Below are positions 1 through 11,146 of a DNA stretch of 64,000 nucleotides, piece by piece. Location: positions 841,575-905,574 of the forward strand of contig NZ_CP023018.1 in the NCBI RefSeq assembly GCF_022406875.1, given 5' to 3'. Numbering within the stretch: the first letter of the stretch is position 1; the number at the start of each line of letters is the position of its first letter. This DNA comes from Ectothiorhodosinus mongolicus. GTDB taxonomy: Bacteria > Pseudomonadota > Gammaproteobacteria > Ectothiorhodospirales > Ectothiorhodospiraceae. The notes below the pieces were generated by a model. That model was not told where the DNA came from, did no database searches, and was given only the letters and a program-made list of their open reading frames with translations. Made by a program: the position numbers and the translations under genes.

Positions 1-1380
1 AGCGGTCGCTTTCATGACCTGACCGACAAAAAAGCCAAACAGCTTGTCTTTACCGCTACGGTACTGCTCCAGCTGACTGGGATTGGCAGCGATCACTTCA
101 TCGATCATTTGTTCGATCGCGCCTGTATCCGTGATTTGTTTTAAACCACGCGCTTGGATAATGTCATCGGCACTGCCTTCGCCGGCCCACATGGCCTCGA
201 ATACTTCTTTGGCGATCTTGCCCGAAATGGTTTCATCATGGATGCGGCTTAAAAGCCCGCCCAAGCCAGTGGCCGACACTGGACTGGCGCCAATGTCCAA
301 GCCGTCTTTGTTCAATGCCCCGGAGAACTCACCCATCACCCAGTTAGCCGCCAACTTGGCCTGGCCCGCCGCAGTTTTCACCACGACTTCGTAGTAATCG
401 GCCATCTCACGGCTGGCGGTTAGCACCCCAGCATCGTAGGCGGATAAACCATAATGGGTCATGAATCGATGTTTTTTCTCATCGGGTAACTCCGGCAAGC
501 TAGCGCGCACGGATTCTACGAAGCCCGAGTCGATATCCAAAGGCAGCAAATCTGGATCGGGGAAATAGCGATAATCATTGGCTTCTTCTTTAGAGCGCAT
601 CGAGCGCGTCTCGCCCTTGTCGGGATCATACAAACGGGTCTCTTGCACCACCGAACCGCCGCCTTCGATCACATCAATCTGGCGCTCGACTTCATACTCA
701 ATGGCTTTTTCGACAAAGCGAAAGGAATTGAGGTTTTTGATTTCGGTGCGCGTACCAAATTCAGTGGACCCCGCGCGCCGAATCGAGACATTGGCATCGC
801 AGCGGAATGAACCCTCCTGCATATTGCCATCGCAAATCCCCAGATAACGCACCAGAGAATGCAGCTTTTTCATGTAAGCCACCGCTTCTTTGGCCGAGCG
901 CAAATCCGGCTCAGAAACGATTTCTAACAAAGGCGTGCCGGCGCGATTCAAATCGATACCGCTCATGCCATGAAAATCTTCATGCAAGCTCTTACCGGCA
1001 TCCTCTTCCAAATGCGCGCGGGTAATGCCAATACGCTTGGTCTGCCCATCTTCCAGCTCGATCTCGATCTCGCCACTGGAAACTACCGGCAACTCATACT
1101 GTGATATCTGGTAACCCTTGGGGAGGTCCGGATAAAAATAGTTCTTGCGGGCGAACACCGAGCGCGGCGCGATTTCGGCGCCTATGGCCAGGCCCAACTT
1201 AACCGCCATCTGCACCGCCTCACCATTGAGCACCGGCAACACCCCGGGCAACCCCAGATCCACGGCACAAGCCTGGGTATTGGGCGCTGCGCCGTAAGCG
1301 GTGGCAGCGGCAGAGAAAATCTTTGAGCGCGTGGCCAGCTGCGCATGGATCTCAAGGCCAATCACAGTTTCCCAGGTCAT
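1..1380 (-). CDS. gatB: Asp-tRNA(Asn)/Glu-tRNA(Gln) amidotransferase subunit B (3' end outside window)
   Basis: This is the kinase/transferase subunit of GatCAB, which phosphorylates and then amidates misacylated Glu-tRNA(Gln) or Asp-tRNA(Asn) using ammonia supplied by GatA. The minus-strand reading frame is open from an ATG at 1380 to the window edge, about 460 codons. It begins [15 protein letters not shown], the conserved GatB N-terminus, and runs through [16 protein letters not shown] to the C-terminal YqeY-type tail ending [12 protein letters not shown] near base 1, so only some 15-20 residues are missing. It lies 5 bases downstream of gatA and completes a gatC-gatA-gatB operon. The order C-A-B with mreB divergent is common in gammaproteobacteria. 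Confidence 0.97.
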   Translation of the reverse strand, partial: MTWETVIGLEIHAQLATRSKIFSAAATAYGAAPNTQACAVDLGLPGVLPVLNGEAVQMAVKLGLAIGAEIAPRSVFARKNYFYPDLPKGYQISQYELPVVSSGEIEIELEDGQTKRIGITRAHLEEDAGKSLHEDFHGMSGIDLNRAGTPLLEIVSEPDLRSAKEAVAYMKKLHSLVRYLGICDGNMQEGSFRCDANVSIRRAGSTEFGTRTEIKNLNSFRFVEKAIEYEVERQIDVIEGGGSVVQETRLYDPDKGETRSMRSKEEANDYRYFPDPDLLPLDIDSGFVESVRASLPELPDEKKHRFMTHYGLSAYDAGVLTASREMADYYEVVVKTAAGQAKLAANWVMGEFSGALNKDGLDIGASPVSATGLGGLLSRIHDETISGKIAKEVFEAMWAGEGSADDIIQARGLKQITDTGAIEQMIDEVIAANPSQLEQYRSGKDKLFGFFVGQVMKATA

Positions 1381-1385
1381 GGTGA

Positions 1386-2843
1386 TCAAGCTCCAAAGCC
1401 CGCTGGCAGGCGCTGATGCCAGTCGGTTTGCTGTTGGTATTGGTGCGCCGCCCCTAACAGGCGCGACTCATCGAAATAGTTACCGATCAATTGCATACCC
1501 ACCGGCAGCTCATCGACAAATCCAGCCGGCAACGACATCGCCGGCAGACCCGCCAGATTCACAGCGATAGTGTAGATATCCGAGAGATACATAGTGATCG
1601 GGTCATCGGTTTTCTCGCCGAGGCGAAACGCCGGGGTGGGCGTGGTCGGCGCGAAAATCAAATCCACAGACTCGAAAGCCCGGGCGAAATCATCAGCGAT
1701 CAGGCGACGAATCTTTTGCGCCTTGAGGTAATAGGCATCGAAATAACCTGCGGATAACGCATAGGTCCCAATCATGATGCGACGTTTCACCTCTTCACCA
1801 AAGCCCTCGCCTCGGGAACGCGTGTACAAATCCATCAAGTCCTTGGGATCTTCGCAGCGATAGCCGTAACGCACGCCATCCAAGCGGGCCAGATTCGAGG
1901 AGCACTCAGCTGGAGCCACAACATAATACGCCGGCGCTGCCAGTCCCGAGTTCGGCAAATCCACTTCGGTAAACGTCACGCCCAAATCCCGATACACGGC
2001 CATGGCTGACTCCAAGGCAGCCGCCACCCCGGCATCCATACCCTCAGCAAAAAACTGCTTGGGCAAACCCATGCGCAGCCCTTTGAGCGAATTCCCCAGA
2101 GCACGTGTGAAATCCTCAGGGTCGCGTTGCAATGAAGTGGAGTCGCGTTGATCAAAACCACTCATGACATTGAGCAGCAACCCGCAATCCTCAGCGGTTT
2201 GCGCCATAGGGCCGCCCTGATCCAAGCTGGAAGCAAAGGCAATCATGCCCCAGCGCGACACGCGGCCATAGGTGGGTTTCAGCCCCGTGATGCCATTTAG
2301 CGCCGCAGGTTGGCGGATGGACCCACCAGTATCTGTGCCGGTGGCCGCTGGCGCCAGACGCGCTGCCACGGCAGCGGCAGATCCACCTGAGGAGCCGCCC
2401 GGGACACGCTCTACGTCCCAGGGGTTTTTCACCGAGCCATAAAAACTGGTCTCGTTGGATGAGCCCATGGCGAACTCATCCATATTGGTTTTGCCCAACA
2501 TCGGGCAGCCTTCTGCCTTAAAGCGCTCAACCACGCCGGCATCGTAGGGCGAGATAAAATTATCGAGCATGCGCGAGGCGCAGGAGGAACGAACGCCCTG
2601 GGTGCAAAAGATGTCTTTCTGCGCGATCGGCACACCGGTGAGGCGACTGGCCTGGCCACGGCCACGACGCGCATCAGCCTCCTTAGCGGCCGTCATCGCC
2701 TCTTCAGCGGTCACCGTAATAAAGCTATTGAGCTGTGTGTCCAAACGCTCAATACGCTCGAGAAAATGTTCAGTCAGCTCAACACTGGAAACATCCCCAG
2801 CATTCAAAGCATCAGCCAATTGGGCAAGAGTTTTATCGTACAT
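1386..2843 (-). CDS. gatA: Asp-tRNA(Asn)/Glu-tRNA(Gln) amidotransferase subunit A
   Basis: Amidase-signature glutaminase that releases ammonia from glutamine and channels it to GatB. The Lys-Ser-Ser catalytic triad is visible: Lys in [10 protein letters not shown], and the two serines in the [14 protein letters not shown] segment and the following [11 protein letters not shown]. The protein has 485 residues from the ATG at 2843. A TTG four codons upstream (2855) is also open, but the ATG is the more usual start and leaves 18 bases after gatC. It is the middle gene of the gatCAB operon. Confidence 0.97.
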   Translation of the reverse strand: MYDKTLAQLADALNAGDVSSVELTEHFLERIERLDTQLNSFITVTAEEAMTAAKEADARRGRGQASRLTGVPIAQKDIFCTQGVRSSCASRMLDNFISPYDAGVVERFKAEGCPMLGKTNMDEFAMGSSNETSFYGSVKNPWDVERVPGGSSGGSAAAVAARLAPAATGTDTGGSIRQPAALNGITGLKPTYGRVSRWGMIAFASSLDQGGPMAQTAEDCGLLLNVMSGFDQRDSTSLQRDPEDFTRALGNSLKGLRMGLPKQFFAEGMDAGVAAALESAMAVYRDLGVTFTEVDLPNSGLAAPAYYVVAPAECSSNLARLDGVRYGYRCEDPKDLMDLYTRSRGEGFGEEVKRRIMIGTYALSAGYFDAYYLKAQKIRRLIADDFARAFESVDLIFAPTTPTPAFRLGEKTDDPITMYLSDIYTIAVNLAGLPAMSLPAGFVDELPVGMQLIGNYFDESRLLGAAHQYQQQTDWHQRLPAGFGA

Positions 2844-2861
2844 GCGGGCATCCAAAACGGG

Positions 2862-3149
2862 TCACTCAATGACCTTGGGAACCAGGTAAAGACCGGCCTC
2901 AACTGCCGGGGCATGGCGCTGAAAATCAACGCGTTGGTCTGTCTCTGTAACCTCATCGGGGCGCAAGCGCTGAGACATATCCAAGGGATGCGCCATGGGT
3001 TTGACGCCGGCGGTATCCACCGTATCCATTTGCTCCACGAAAGCCAAAATGGCGGAGAGATTCTCCGCGTAAGACTGCACATCGGCGTCTTTGATTTGCA
3101 GGCGCGCTAAATGCGCGATCTTCCTGACTTCATCAGCAGACAGGGACAT
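2862..3149 (-). CDS. gatC: Asp-tRNA(Asn)/Glu-tRNA(Gln) amidotransferase subunit C
   Basis: Small structural subunit that wraps around GatA and GatB and stabilises the amidotransferase. It has 95 residues beginning MSLSADEVRKIAHLARL, the typical GatC N-terminus. The start at 3149 is chosen because a GGGAGG Shine-Dalgarno lies just upstream; the open frame extends four codons further, but that would place the ribosome site inside the gene. It is first in the operon and divergent from mreB. A possible promoter (TTGGGC, 16 bases, TAGCTT on the minus strand) lies in the shared intergenic region. Confidence 0.95.
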   Translation of the reverse strand: MSLSADEVRKIAHLARLQIKDADVQSYAENLSAILAFVEQMDTVDTAGVKPMAHPLDMSQRLRPDEVTETDQRVDFQRHAPAVEAGLYLVPKVIE

Positions 3150-3152
3150 TGA

Positions 3153-4334
<1,182 letters not shown>

Positions 4335-4354
4335 GCACCTCAGGAGGACTGGCC

Positions 4355-5221
4355 ATCAAACAGCCGCTGTTTAAACTGGGCACGCCTCCCGCGGTCAAGT
4401 TTTTGTTGCTTGCTGTTCTGTCTTTAACGCTGATGACGATGGACCATCGACATCAGCATGTGGAACAACTGCGCAGCCTCATCGCTATCGCGTTTTTTCC
4501 GGTGCAATACGCCGCTGACTCACCCTTGCGTATCTCGCACTGGACCAGTGAACAACTCGCCAGCCGACACCGCCTCATCACCCAGAACCGGGAACTACGA
4601 GCTGACATGACGCATCTGCGAGTGCGGCAGCTGAATATGGATGCCTTGGCTGCTGAGAATGAACGCTTGCGGCAACTGTTAGACTCCTCGGCCCGCCTTG
4701 AAGACCGTGTATTGATTGCACGTCTGATGGCAGTAGACCTCGACCCCTTCCGGCAGCAAGTCGTTTTGAACAAAGGGGCAGGGGATGATGTTTACCCCGG
4801 CCAGCCGCTAATTAACGCTGATGGCGTCGTTGGCCAAATTCTTGAGGTGCATCCCACTCATAGCGTGGCCTTACTGATCTCGGATCCCAGCCACGCTCTA
4901 CCAGTCGAGATCAATCGCACGGGATTGCGCACTCTGGTTATCGGCACAGGACACCCAGAACGGCTAGAGCTGCGCTTTATTCCGGTAAGTGAAGACCTGG
5001 AAATTGGCGATATCGTCAGCACCTCTGGATTGGGAGGTCGCTTCCCAGCCGATTACCCTGTAGCCCGCATATCGCAGATTGAACGCCCCCTTGGTTCAGC
5101 GTTTGCACGAGTCGAAGCAGAGCCCTTGGCGCGCCTGGACCGCAGTCGTGAGGTCCTATTGCTGTGGCCAGGCGAGGCTCTTGAGCCGCCCATACCGGCC
5201 GCTACGGATGAGGACGCCTGA
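4355..5221 (+). CDS. mreC: Rod shape-determining protein MreC, probable ATC start
   Basis: Bitopic inner-membrane protein linking MreB to PBP2/RodA. It has one N-terminal membrane helix (KFLLLAVLSLTLMTMDH), a periplasmic coiled coil (about residues 65-110) and the beta-barrel MreC domain with VVGQILEVHPTHSVALLISD. The conserved cytoplasmic start (I/M-KQPLFKLGTPP) is encoded only if translation begins at ATC 4355, which sits 7 bases after a perfect AGGAGG at 4342-4347. No in-frame ATG, GTG or TTG exists between the upstream in-frame stop (4328-4330) and TTG 4403, which would truncate the membrane helix. The stop overlaps the mreD start (TGATG). Confidence 0.93.
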   Translation: MKQPLFKLGTPPAVKFLLLAVLSLTLMTMDHRHQHVEQLRSLIAIAFFPVQYAADSPLRISHWTSEQLASRHRLITQNRELRADMTHLRVRQLNMDALAAENERLRQLLDSSARLEDRVLIARLMAVDLDPFRQQVVLNKGAGDDVYPGQPLINADGVVGQILEVHPTHSVALLISDPSHALPVEINRTGLRTLVIGTGHPERLELRFIPVSEDLEIGDIVSTSGLGGRFPADYPVARISQIERPLGSAFARVEAEPLARLDRSREVLLLWPGEALEPPIPAATDEDA

Positions 5222-5706
5222 TGGGTTTGCGTGCCATCTTGTTGGTGATTCCCGCCACTTTTGTTTTGGCGCTTATTCTCACCATCATTCCCCTGCCAGA
5301 TTGGGCAGCACCTTGGCGTCCTGAATGGGTGGCCATGACCATGCTCTACTGGTCGATGGCCTTGCCGCGACGCTACAGCATTGGCACAGCTTGGCTGGCT
5401 GGACTGTTTTTGGATGTGGCTAAAGGCGCCTTGCTGGGCCAACATGCCATGGCTTTGGCCTTAATCACCCTGCTGGGCCTGCGCTTGCACCAACGCATTC
5501 GCCTGCATCCCCTGTGGCAACAGGCCATCAGCATTGGTGCTTTACTGGGCCTGTACCTCCTCGTCGTATTGTGGGTCTACGGCATTACCGGCCAACCGCC
5601 GGAAAGCTGGTTGTATTGGGCCCCTATTGCTTCCAGTATGCTGCTTTGGCCGCTGATATTTGTGACGCTCAGAGGCGTACGTCGCCGATGGTGCCTGGAT
5701 CTTTGA
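5221..5706 (+). CDS. mreD: Rod shape-determining protein MreD
   Basis: Polytopic inner-membrane component of the rod complex, acting with MreC. The 161-residue protein is almost entirely hydrophobic, with about five predicted membrane segments. It contains the family signature segment PEWVAMTMLYWSMALPRR followed by GTAWLAGLFLDVAKGALLGQHAM. It is translationally coupled to mreC through a one-base overlap and is last in the operon. It ends 12 bases before the convergent ChaN-like gene. Confidence 0.93.
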   Translation: MGLRAILLVIPATFVLALILTIIPLPDWAAPWRPEWVAMTMLYWSMALPRRYSIGTAWLAGLFLDVAKGALLGQHAMALALITLLGLRLHQRIRLHPLWQQAISIGALLGLYLLVVLWVYGITGQPPESWLYWAPIASSMLLWPLIFVTLRGVRRRWCLDL

Positions 5707-5718
5707 ATCAACCCGGGT

Positions 5719-6723
5719 TCACTGGCGCAGTCTCTCCAACTGTTCACGGAAATCATCACAGGGGTCAGTAATGCGTTGCCGGGTGGTGAATATCACGATG
5801 TCATAAAGTGCTTGTTGCAGCGCGCTGTAATCCATAGCTTCTGGCTTATCCGCATCCACCTCCACCAAGCCGATGCTTAAGACACTGGCCTGGGAGCTAT
5901 GCGTCATTAAATACACAGGAACGCCCAAATCTTGGCGCACATGACCATTGCCGGCGATGAGAACCGCCGGCTGTCCCGATGCAGCCATGAGCTCGCGCGC
6001 CATGATCGCATCACGCACCCGCTGTGCCATAACCATGCCACCGGCGTGCTGTGGCGGTAGAAAGCCACAATGCGCATCGATGATTTGCTCGGTCAGCGCT
6101 TGCTCCCGATCGGAATTCCAAGACTCAGGCAGTTTCAATGCGGCGAGCTGCGCCTCACTTAACAGGGTCTCGGCGCCCTGACGGGCCACCTGCATGGCAT
6201 CGGACATGGACAGATTGGCGGCGATTAGTGGCAGCTGATTATCTAAAGCCCATTGCACGGTGGCGCGAGAAAATGGCCAAGGCCAGCCACGGTCACTCAT
6301 CCCCACCGCTTCTGCTACAGCATCGGCTTCAACAGGGCCGCGAGCCCGCAGCTCATCGATGACGGGCTGATCATCTAAGTCGAAGATCTCCATAGCTAGG
6401 GAAGCTCGCCTCTCATGATGGGCCAAACTGAGCAGAATAAGGCGATGCAAAGCTTGATGATCGCGGTTATCGTGAACCTCTCCCAACAGCAGATATTGCG
6501 TTTGGCTCAACTGCTCCTGCCAGAGCTCTACGTCCACCGGGCGCGCTGCAGCAGTTAACCAAACATGGCCCAGCAAAGGATGCTGCTGTCCGTGAGGCGC
6601 CTGCCAGCCGCCCTCAGGAGCCAGACGGAAATCGGCCAGCGTCGGCATCGTCATAAAAAATAGGCCGATCACGCAGCAAACCTGAGCGGACAAACGAAAA
6701 TAGGGCATCATGCGCAAAGCCAT
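5719..6723 (-). CDS. ChaN-family (DUF399) haem-binding-type protein
   Basis: Member of the ChaN/Tiki-related family. Some characterised members are iron-regulated lipoproteins that bind stacked haem, but the cellular role is otherwise poorly known. The 334-residue product has an N-terminal hydrophobic export signal (VCCVIGLFFMTMPTLADF). Family motifs are LLGEVHDNRDHQALH near residue 80 and LIAGNGHVRQDLGVPVYL near residue 260. A cysteine near the signal end could allow lipidation, but no clean lipobox is seen, so soluble periplasmic location is equally possible. Methionines at codons 1, 5 and 6 are all possible starts. It is divergent from rnd with only about 20 bases between starts. Confidence 0.85.
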   Translation of the reverse strand: MALRMMPYFRLSAQVCCVIGLFFMTMPTLADFRLAPEGGWQAPHGQQHPLLGHVWLTAAARPVDVELWQEQLSQTQYLLLGEVHDNRDHQALHRLILLSLAHHERRASLAMEIFDLDDQPVIDELRARGPVEADAVAEAVGMSDRGWPWPFSRATVQWALDNQLPLIAANLSMSDAMQVARQGAETLLSEAQLAALKLPESWNSDREQALTEQIIDAHCGFLPPQHAGGMVMAQRVRDAIMARELMAASGQPAVLIAGNGHVRQDLGVPVYLMTHSSQASVLSIGLVEVDADKPEAMDYSALQQALYDIVIFTTRQRITDPCDDFREQLERLRQ

Positions 6724-6743
6724 TGAGAAGACCGGAGTTCATC

Positions 6744-7892
6744 ATGCAGGAAGTGCAGTTTATTGACCAGTCAGCCGTCTTGGCTCAGATCTGTCAGGAC
6801 TGGGCCAAGAAGCCTTGGCTGGCCCTGGACACTGAATTCATCCGCGAGAAGACCTATTATCCGCAGCTGTGCTTAGTGCAGATTGGCGATACCGATCAGG
6901 CGGTTTGTATCGATACTTTGGCCATTGAGGACTTGTCACCTCTTTGGGAACTGCTGGGCCAAACCCACATGCTCAAAGTGCTGCACTCTGCCAGCCAAGA
7001 TCTTGAGATTTTCTGGCATCAAACCGGGCAGCTGCCATCGCCCCTATTTGATACCCAAATCGCCGCTTCGCTCATGGGTTTGGGTGATCAAATTTCCTAT
7101 GCCAAATTGGTCGATAGCCTATTAAATGTCCAGCTCGATAAATCGCATACCCGTACAGATTGGGCCAAACGCCCACTGGATCAGGGCCAGTTGCGCTATG
7201 CCGCCGATGATGTGATTTATTTAGCCAGGGCCTACGAGCGTCTGCATGATCAGCTGGCTCGGGCTGGCCGCCTAGACTGGCTAAGTGAAGACTTCATTGC
7301 CCTAGCTCACGGCAAGAACTATGCCCCAGCGCCCGAGGCGGTTTGGCAACGCCTGAAAAACCTATCTCAATTAAGGAGCCGAGGTGAGTTGGCGATTGCT
7401 CAAATGCTGTCTGCTTGGCGTGAAAAAACCGCGATGCAAGCCAATCGTCCGCGGCGATGGATCCTGGCCGATGAAATCATCATCGACTGCGCCCGCCGCC
7501 CCCCAAAGAATAGCCAAGCGCTGGCGCAGATTCGCGGGCTGAAACCTGAACAAGTGGAACGCCATGGCGCAGCCATTTTAGCGGCGATTAGCGAGGCACA
7601 AGCCATGCCTGAACAGGCGCGCCCCAGACTGCCAGAACGGCGTCATTTGACGCCTGCGCAAGAATCCAAGGTGGATGTCGCCATGGCTTTACTGCGTCAT
7701 CAGGCAGAGCACCATGGCATCAGTACAGCGGGCATTGCCAGTCGCAAAGACGTTGAGCAGTGGGTCTTGGGCGACGCTCAGTCGCGCCTCGGTCACGGCT
7801 GGCGCCACGCACTGGCTGGCAGCACTATCGAGCAGTGGCTCAATGGCGAGACCAGCGTGCGTTCCACTCCTACGGGTTTGTTGATCGGCTAA
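6744..7892 (+). CDS. rnd: Ribonuclease D
   Basis: 3'-5' exoribonuclease involved in tRNA 3' maturation and structured-RNA turnover. The 382-residue protein has the DEDDy motifs: Exo I in LALDTEFIREKTYYP, Exo II in LHSASQDLEIF and Exo III in LRYAADDVIYL. It continues into two C-terminal HRDC-type helical domains (from about residue 205). The start at ATG 6744 is preferred because GGAG lies 7 bases upstream; an upstream TTG at 6723 would overlap the divergent gene's start. The gene is followed by a shared terminator hairpin. Confidence 0.95.
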   Translation: MQEVQFIDQSAVLAQICQDWAKKPWLALDTEFIREKTYYPQLCLVQIGDTDQAVCIDTLAIEDLSPLWELLGQTHMLKVLHSASQDLEIFWHQTGQLPSPLFDTQIAASLMGLGDQISYAKLVDSLLNVQLDKSHTRTDWAKRPLDQGQLRYAADDVIYLARAYERLHDQLARAGRLDWLSEDFIALAHGKNYAPAPEAVWQRLKNLSQLRSRGELAIAQMLSAWREKTAMQANRPRRWILADEIIIDCARRPPKNSQALAQIRGLKPEQVERHGAAILAAISEAQAMPEQARPRLPERRHLTPAQESKVDVAMALLRHQAEHHGISTAGIASRKDVEQWVLGDAQSRLGHGWRHALAGSTIEQWLNGETSVRSTPTGLLIG

Positions 7893-7912
7893 AACCCACG
7901 GACATAAAAAAA

Positions 7913-7938
7913 CCCGCTTCGACAAACGCCGAAGCGGG
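7913..7938 (-). terminator. Intrinsic terminator of the cold-shock gene
   Basis: Arms CCCGCTTCG (7913-7921) and CGAAGCGGG (7930-7938) form a perfect 9-bp stem. Read on the minus strand it is followed by a run of seven T, so it terminates the cold-shock transcript. On the plus strand the downstream T content is weaker, so termination of rnd there would be partial. Confidence 0.88.
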
Positions 7939-7956
7939 CTTCCTCAAATTTGGAAA

Positions 7957-8163
7957 TCAGCCGGCAACAGTGACGTTGACAGCCTGCAGTCCCTTGGGGC
8001 CCTGCTGGACTTCGTAATTGACTTTCTGGCCTTCGCCTAGGGTTTTGAAACCATCAGCAGAAATCGCAGAATAATGCACGAACACGTCGGCACCCCCATC
8101 TTCCGGGGCGATGAAACCAAAGCCCTTCGTTTCGTTAAACCACTTCACAGTACCGGTAGACAT
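7957..8163 (-). CDS. Cold-shock domain protein (CspA family)
   Basis: Small single-stranded nucleic-acid-binding protein acting as an RNA chaperone. The 68 residues form one cold-shock domain with RNP1 (KGFGFI) and RNP2 (DVFVHYSAI) intact. The start [10 protein letters not shown] at 8163 is the family start; the open frame upstream lies in the leader. The gene has a leader of about 110 bases after a good promoter, as is usual for cold-inducible csp genes where the leader controls translation. Whether this copy is cold-induced or constitutive cannot be told from sequence. Confidence 0.95.
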   Translation of the reverse strand: MSTGTVKWFNETKGFGFIAPEDGGADVFVHYSAISADGFKTLGEGQKVNYEVQQGPKGLQAVNVTVAG

Positions 8164-8282
8164 CGAACTAACCTCAATCATAATCAGGAAAATACAGCAA
8201 CATGCAGAGCGTTTGTACCGACGATTAACGAAGTAACGCACACCACTACACAATTGCAGTTTATCCGCTTCACAGCTCGCTT

Positions 8283-8311
8283 ACCATAGATAATCACTAA
8301 AAACTTGTAAA
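8283..8311 (-). promoter_or_regulatory. Sigma-70 promoter for the cold-shock gene
   Basis: On the minus strand TTTACA (8311-8306) and TATGGT (8288-8283) are separated by exactly 17 bases. The promoter lies just downstream of the uup stop codon and predicts a start near 8276, giving a leader of roughly 110 bases before the csp ATG. Confidence 0.65.
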
Positions 8312-8317
8312 TCTGAC

Positions 8318-10219
8318 CTAATCCATGGCCTCCAATGTGGCCCAGCGCGCGTAAGCAGCCTCCAAATCTGCCTCTACCTGCGCTAATTTCGCCTGAGTCT
8401 GCGTGATTTGCTCACTCTGCTGCCGATAAAACTCGGGGTCACCCAGTTGGGTCTGCAACTGCTCCAGCCTGGCTTCCAATGCCTCAATCTCAGCAGGTAG
8501 GCTAGTCAATTCTTGCTGCTCTCGATACCCAAGCTTCATTTTTTTCGATGATTTTGCAGCGCTAGGCTTCGCTACTGGTGATGCTGCCGCGGGATCTGGT
8601 TTGGTAGAGGCTGTCTTATTGACAGTTGAGCGCTGGCGTAACCAGTCACTGTATCCCCCAACCGACTCAACAAAGCGCCCTGGGCCCTCCCAGGCGATGA
8701 TACTGGTGGCGATATTATCGAGAAAATCACGGTCATGACTGACCACCAAAACGGTGCCAGGAAACTCAACAACGCGAGACTCTAAAACTTCTAGAGTCTC
8801 TACATCTAAATCATTGGTGGGCTCATCCAAAACCAGTACATTGGCGGGTCGCAAAAACAGCTTGGCCAATAACAGACGATTACGCTCACCGCCGGACAAG
8901 GCACTTACAGGCTGTCGCGCACGCGCGGGGGCGAAAAGAAAATCTTGCAAGTAAGAGAGAACATGGCGAGTCTGGCCACCTAGGCTGACACGATCCCGAC
9001 CCTCGCCAACGTTGTCGGCCACGCTGGCTGTCTCATCCAAGGCCTGACGATGCTGATCGAAATAGGCAACCTCCAACTTGCTGCCAAGACGCACCTGACC
9101 TTGTTGTGGCTGCAACTGACCCAGTAAGAGCCGCAGCAAAGTGGTCTTGCCTACCCCATTAGGGCCGACAACACCCACCTTATCGCCGCGCATGATAAGC
9201 GTAGAGAAATCCTTGATTAATGGCTGCCCCGCGTAACTGAAGCCCAAATTCTCGGCTTCGATCACCAAACGTCCCGAAGGAATGGCGGCCTGTAACTGCA
9301 AGCGGGCTTTACCCATCAGGTCTCGGCGTTGCGCCCTTTCCGCGCGCAATGCCTTGAGTGCCCTGACACGACCCTCGTTGCGCGTACGGCGAGCTTTGAT
9401 GCCTTGTCGTATCCAGGCTTCTTCTTCCGCCAATTTACGATCAAATAAAGCCTGTTCGCGCGCCTCGACCTCTAAAGCCTCGGCTTTACGCCGGAGGTAC
9501 AGGTCATAATCACCTGGCCAATCATGCAAATGACCACGGTCTAATTCGATAATGCGGGTGGCCAGTTTGCGCAAAAAAGCCCGATCATGGGTGATGAACA
9601 GCAAAGCGCCTGGAAAAGCCGGCAGACTCGACTCCAACCACTCAATAGCTTCCACATCCAGATGGTTGGTAGGCTCATCCAATAGCAACACATCCGGCTC
9701 CACCACCAGCGCTCTGGCCAGCAACACCCGGCGCTGCCAGCCCCCGGACAAGGCAACAAAATCAGCCTCACCATCCAAACCCAAACGCGATAGCACAGTC
9801 GCTACCCGCTGCTCTAAGGACCAGCCATCGCCTGCCTCTAGAGCATGCTGTTGACGTTCCAACAACTCTAGATTTTGGGAGCTGGGATCCTCCGCCACGC
9901 GTTGGGCGGTTTCGTGATAGGCAGCAATCAGGCTACCGAGCTCACCCAGACCAGCCGCTACCACCTGATAGACCGAGCCGGTTTGCCCTTTGGGAACCGC
10001 TTGTTCAAGGCGAGCCACAACCAGATCTTGCGAGCGCATGACTCGGCCATCATCGGGTTGGATCTCACCACTGATGATTTTCAGCAGCGTCGATTTTCCC
10101 ATACCGTTGCGGCCCACCAAGGCGACACGCTCACCCGACTCAAGGCTGAGTTGTATCCCATCAAGTAGCGGGACAGGCCCGTAACTGAGCTGAATATCTT
10201 GTAAGGTCAAAATCGGCAT
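8318..10219 (-). CDS. uup: ABC-F ATPase Uup
   Basis: Cytosolic ABC-F protein with two ATPase domains and no membrane segments. Uup homologues act on ribosomes and affect transposon excision. Domain 1 shows Walker A GRNGMGKST, signature LSGGWQRR and Walker B LLLDEPTNHLD. Domain 2 shows GPNGVGKTT, LSGGERNRL and LVLDEPTNDLD. A lysine/alanine-rich linker leads to a C-terminal coiled coil (about residues 565-630), the DNA-binding tail that marks Uup within ABC-F. The start at 10219 (MPILTLQDIQLSYG) gives 633 residues, close to the E. coli length; the frame is open 12 codons further upstream. Confidence 0.93.
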   Translation of the reverse strand: MPILTLQDIQLSYGPVPLLDGIQLSLESGERVALVGRNGMGKSTLLKIISGEIQPDDGRVMRSQDLVVARLEQAVPKGQTGSVYQVVAAGLGELGSLIAAYHETAQRVAEDPSSQNLELLERQQHALEAGDGWSLEQRVATVLSRLGLDGEADFVALSGGWQRRVLLARALVVEPDVLLLDEPTNHLDVEAIEWLESSLPAFPGALLFITHDRAFLRKLATRIIELDRGHLHDWPGDYDLYLRRKAEALEVEAREQALFDRKLAEEEAWIRQGIKARRTRNEGRVRALKALRAERAQRRDLMGKARLQLQAAIPSGRLVIEAENLGFSYAGQPLIKDFSTLIMRGDKVGVVGPNGVGKTTLLRLLLGQLQPQQGQVRLGSKLEVAYFDQHRQALDETASVADNVGEGRDRVSLGGQTRHVLSYLQDFLFAPARARQPVSALSGGERNRLLLAKLFLRPANVLVLDEPTNDLDVETLEVLESRVVEFPGTVLVVSHDRDFLDNIATSIIAWEGPGRFVESVGGYSDWLRQRSTVNKTASTKPDPAAASPVAKPSAAKSSKKMKLGYREQQELTSLPAEIEALEARLEQLQTQLGDPEFYRQQSEQITQTQAKLAQVEADLEAAYARWATLEAMD

Positions 10220-10294
10220 GCGCGTAGGATATGCTATACGCGCCGGCGCATTCACGTAAAATAGTGTTAAAAGACCTTAAGGATTAATCCGCTC

Positions 10295-11137
10295 TTGAGA
10301 ATTACCGCCCATCAGTATGAACACTGGCAGCAGAAATCAATCACGCTGCTGGGCATGTCGGGCGTGGGTAAAACACGCTTGGCCCATTTGCTGCGACGCG
10401 CGCACTGGTTTCATTATTCAGGCGATTATCGCATCGGCACGCGTTATTTGGACGAGGCCATCCTCGACAACATCAAAAGCCAGGTCATGACCATCCCTTT
10501 AATGCGGGATTTGCTGCGCTCCGACTCGATTAGCATCGTCAATAATCTTTCCGTCGACAATCTGCAGCCAGTCTCCACTTTTCTCGGCAAGCTAGGCAAC
10601 CCTGAATCGGGCGGCCTTTCGCTGCCTGAGTTCAAACGTCGGCAACGGCTGCATCACGACGCTGAAGTCTCCGCCATGCGCGATGTGCCGGATTTTATTC
10701 GCAAAGCCCATGAAATTTTTGGCTTTGAACATGTGATTAATGATGCCGGAGGCAGCGTCTGTGAGTTAGATGACCCTGGCGTCATGGAACTGCTGGCTGA
10801 ACATACGCTGATCATTTACATCAAGGCGACCGCCGACAATGAGCTCGAACTGATCCGGCGCGCCGAGCAAAGCCCTAAGCCCATGTATTATCGTGAAGAC
10901 TTTCTGGACCGCGAACTCCATGCCTACCTCACTGCCAAGCGCTTGGACTACGTCGCGCAAATTAATCCCGATGACTTTGTGCGCTGGACCTTCCCGCGAC
11001 TGTTTCGTGACCGTCTGCCACGCTATGAGGCACTGGCTGAGCGCTATGGCTATACCATTACCACCGATGAACTGGCCGAGGTGAAAACCGAAGATGAGTT
11101 CAACGCGCTGATCATGACAGCCTTGAAACGCGGCTAA
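10295..11137 (+). CDS. Uncharacterised P-loop ATPase upstream of the MetA-like gene
   Basis: I do not recognise a characterised family. The 280-residue protein has a clear Walker A, GMSGVGKT, at about residues 20-27, with LIIYIKATADNELELIRRA as a possible second strand region. The overall kinase-like shape (P-loop, then YREDFLDREL, then a helical C-terminus) resembles small nucleoside/metabolite kinases and conserved gammaproteobacterial 'ATPase' proteins. The start is TTG at 10295 with AAGGA about 11 bases upstream. It is 9 bases upstream of the acyltransferase gene, so the two are probably co-translated and functionally linked. The function is unknown. Confidence 0.8.
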   Translation: MRITAHQYEHWQQKSITLLGMSGVGKTRLAHLLRRAHWFHYSGDYRIGTRYLDEAILDNIKSQVMTIPLMRDLLRSDSISIVNNLSVDNLQPVSTFLGKLGNPESGGLSLPEFKRRQRLHHDAEVSAMRDVPDFIRKAHEIFGFEHVINDAGGSVCELDDPGVMELLAEHTLIIYIKATADNELELIRRAEQSPKPMYYREDFLDRELHAYLTAKRLDYVAQINPDDFVRWTFPRLFRDRLPRYEALAERYGYTITTDELAEVKTEDEFNALIMTALKRG

Positions 11138-11146
11138 GGAGTTTGC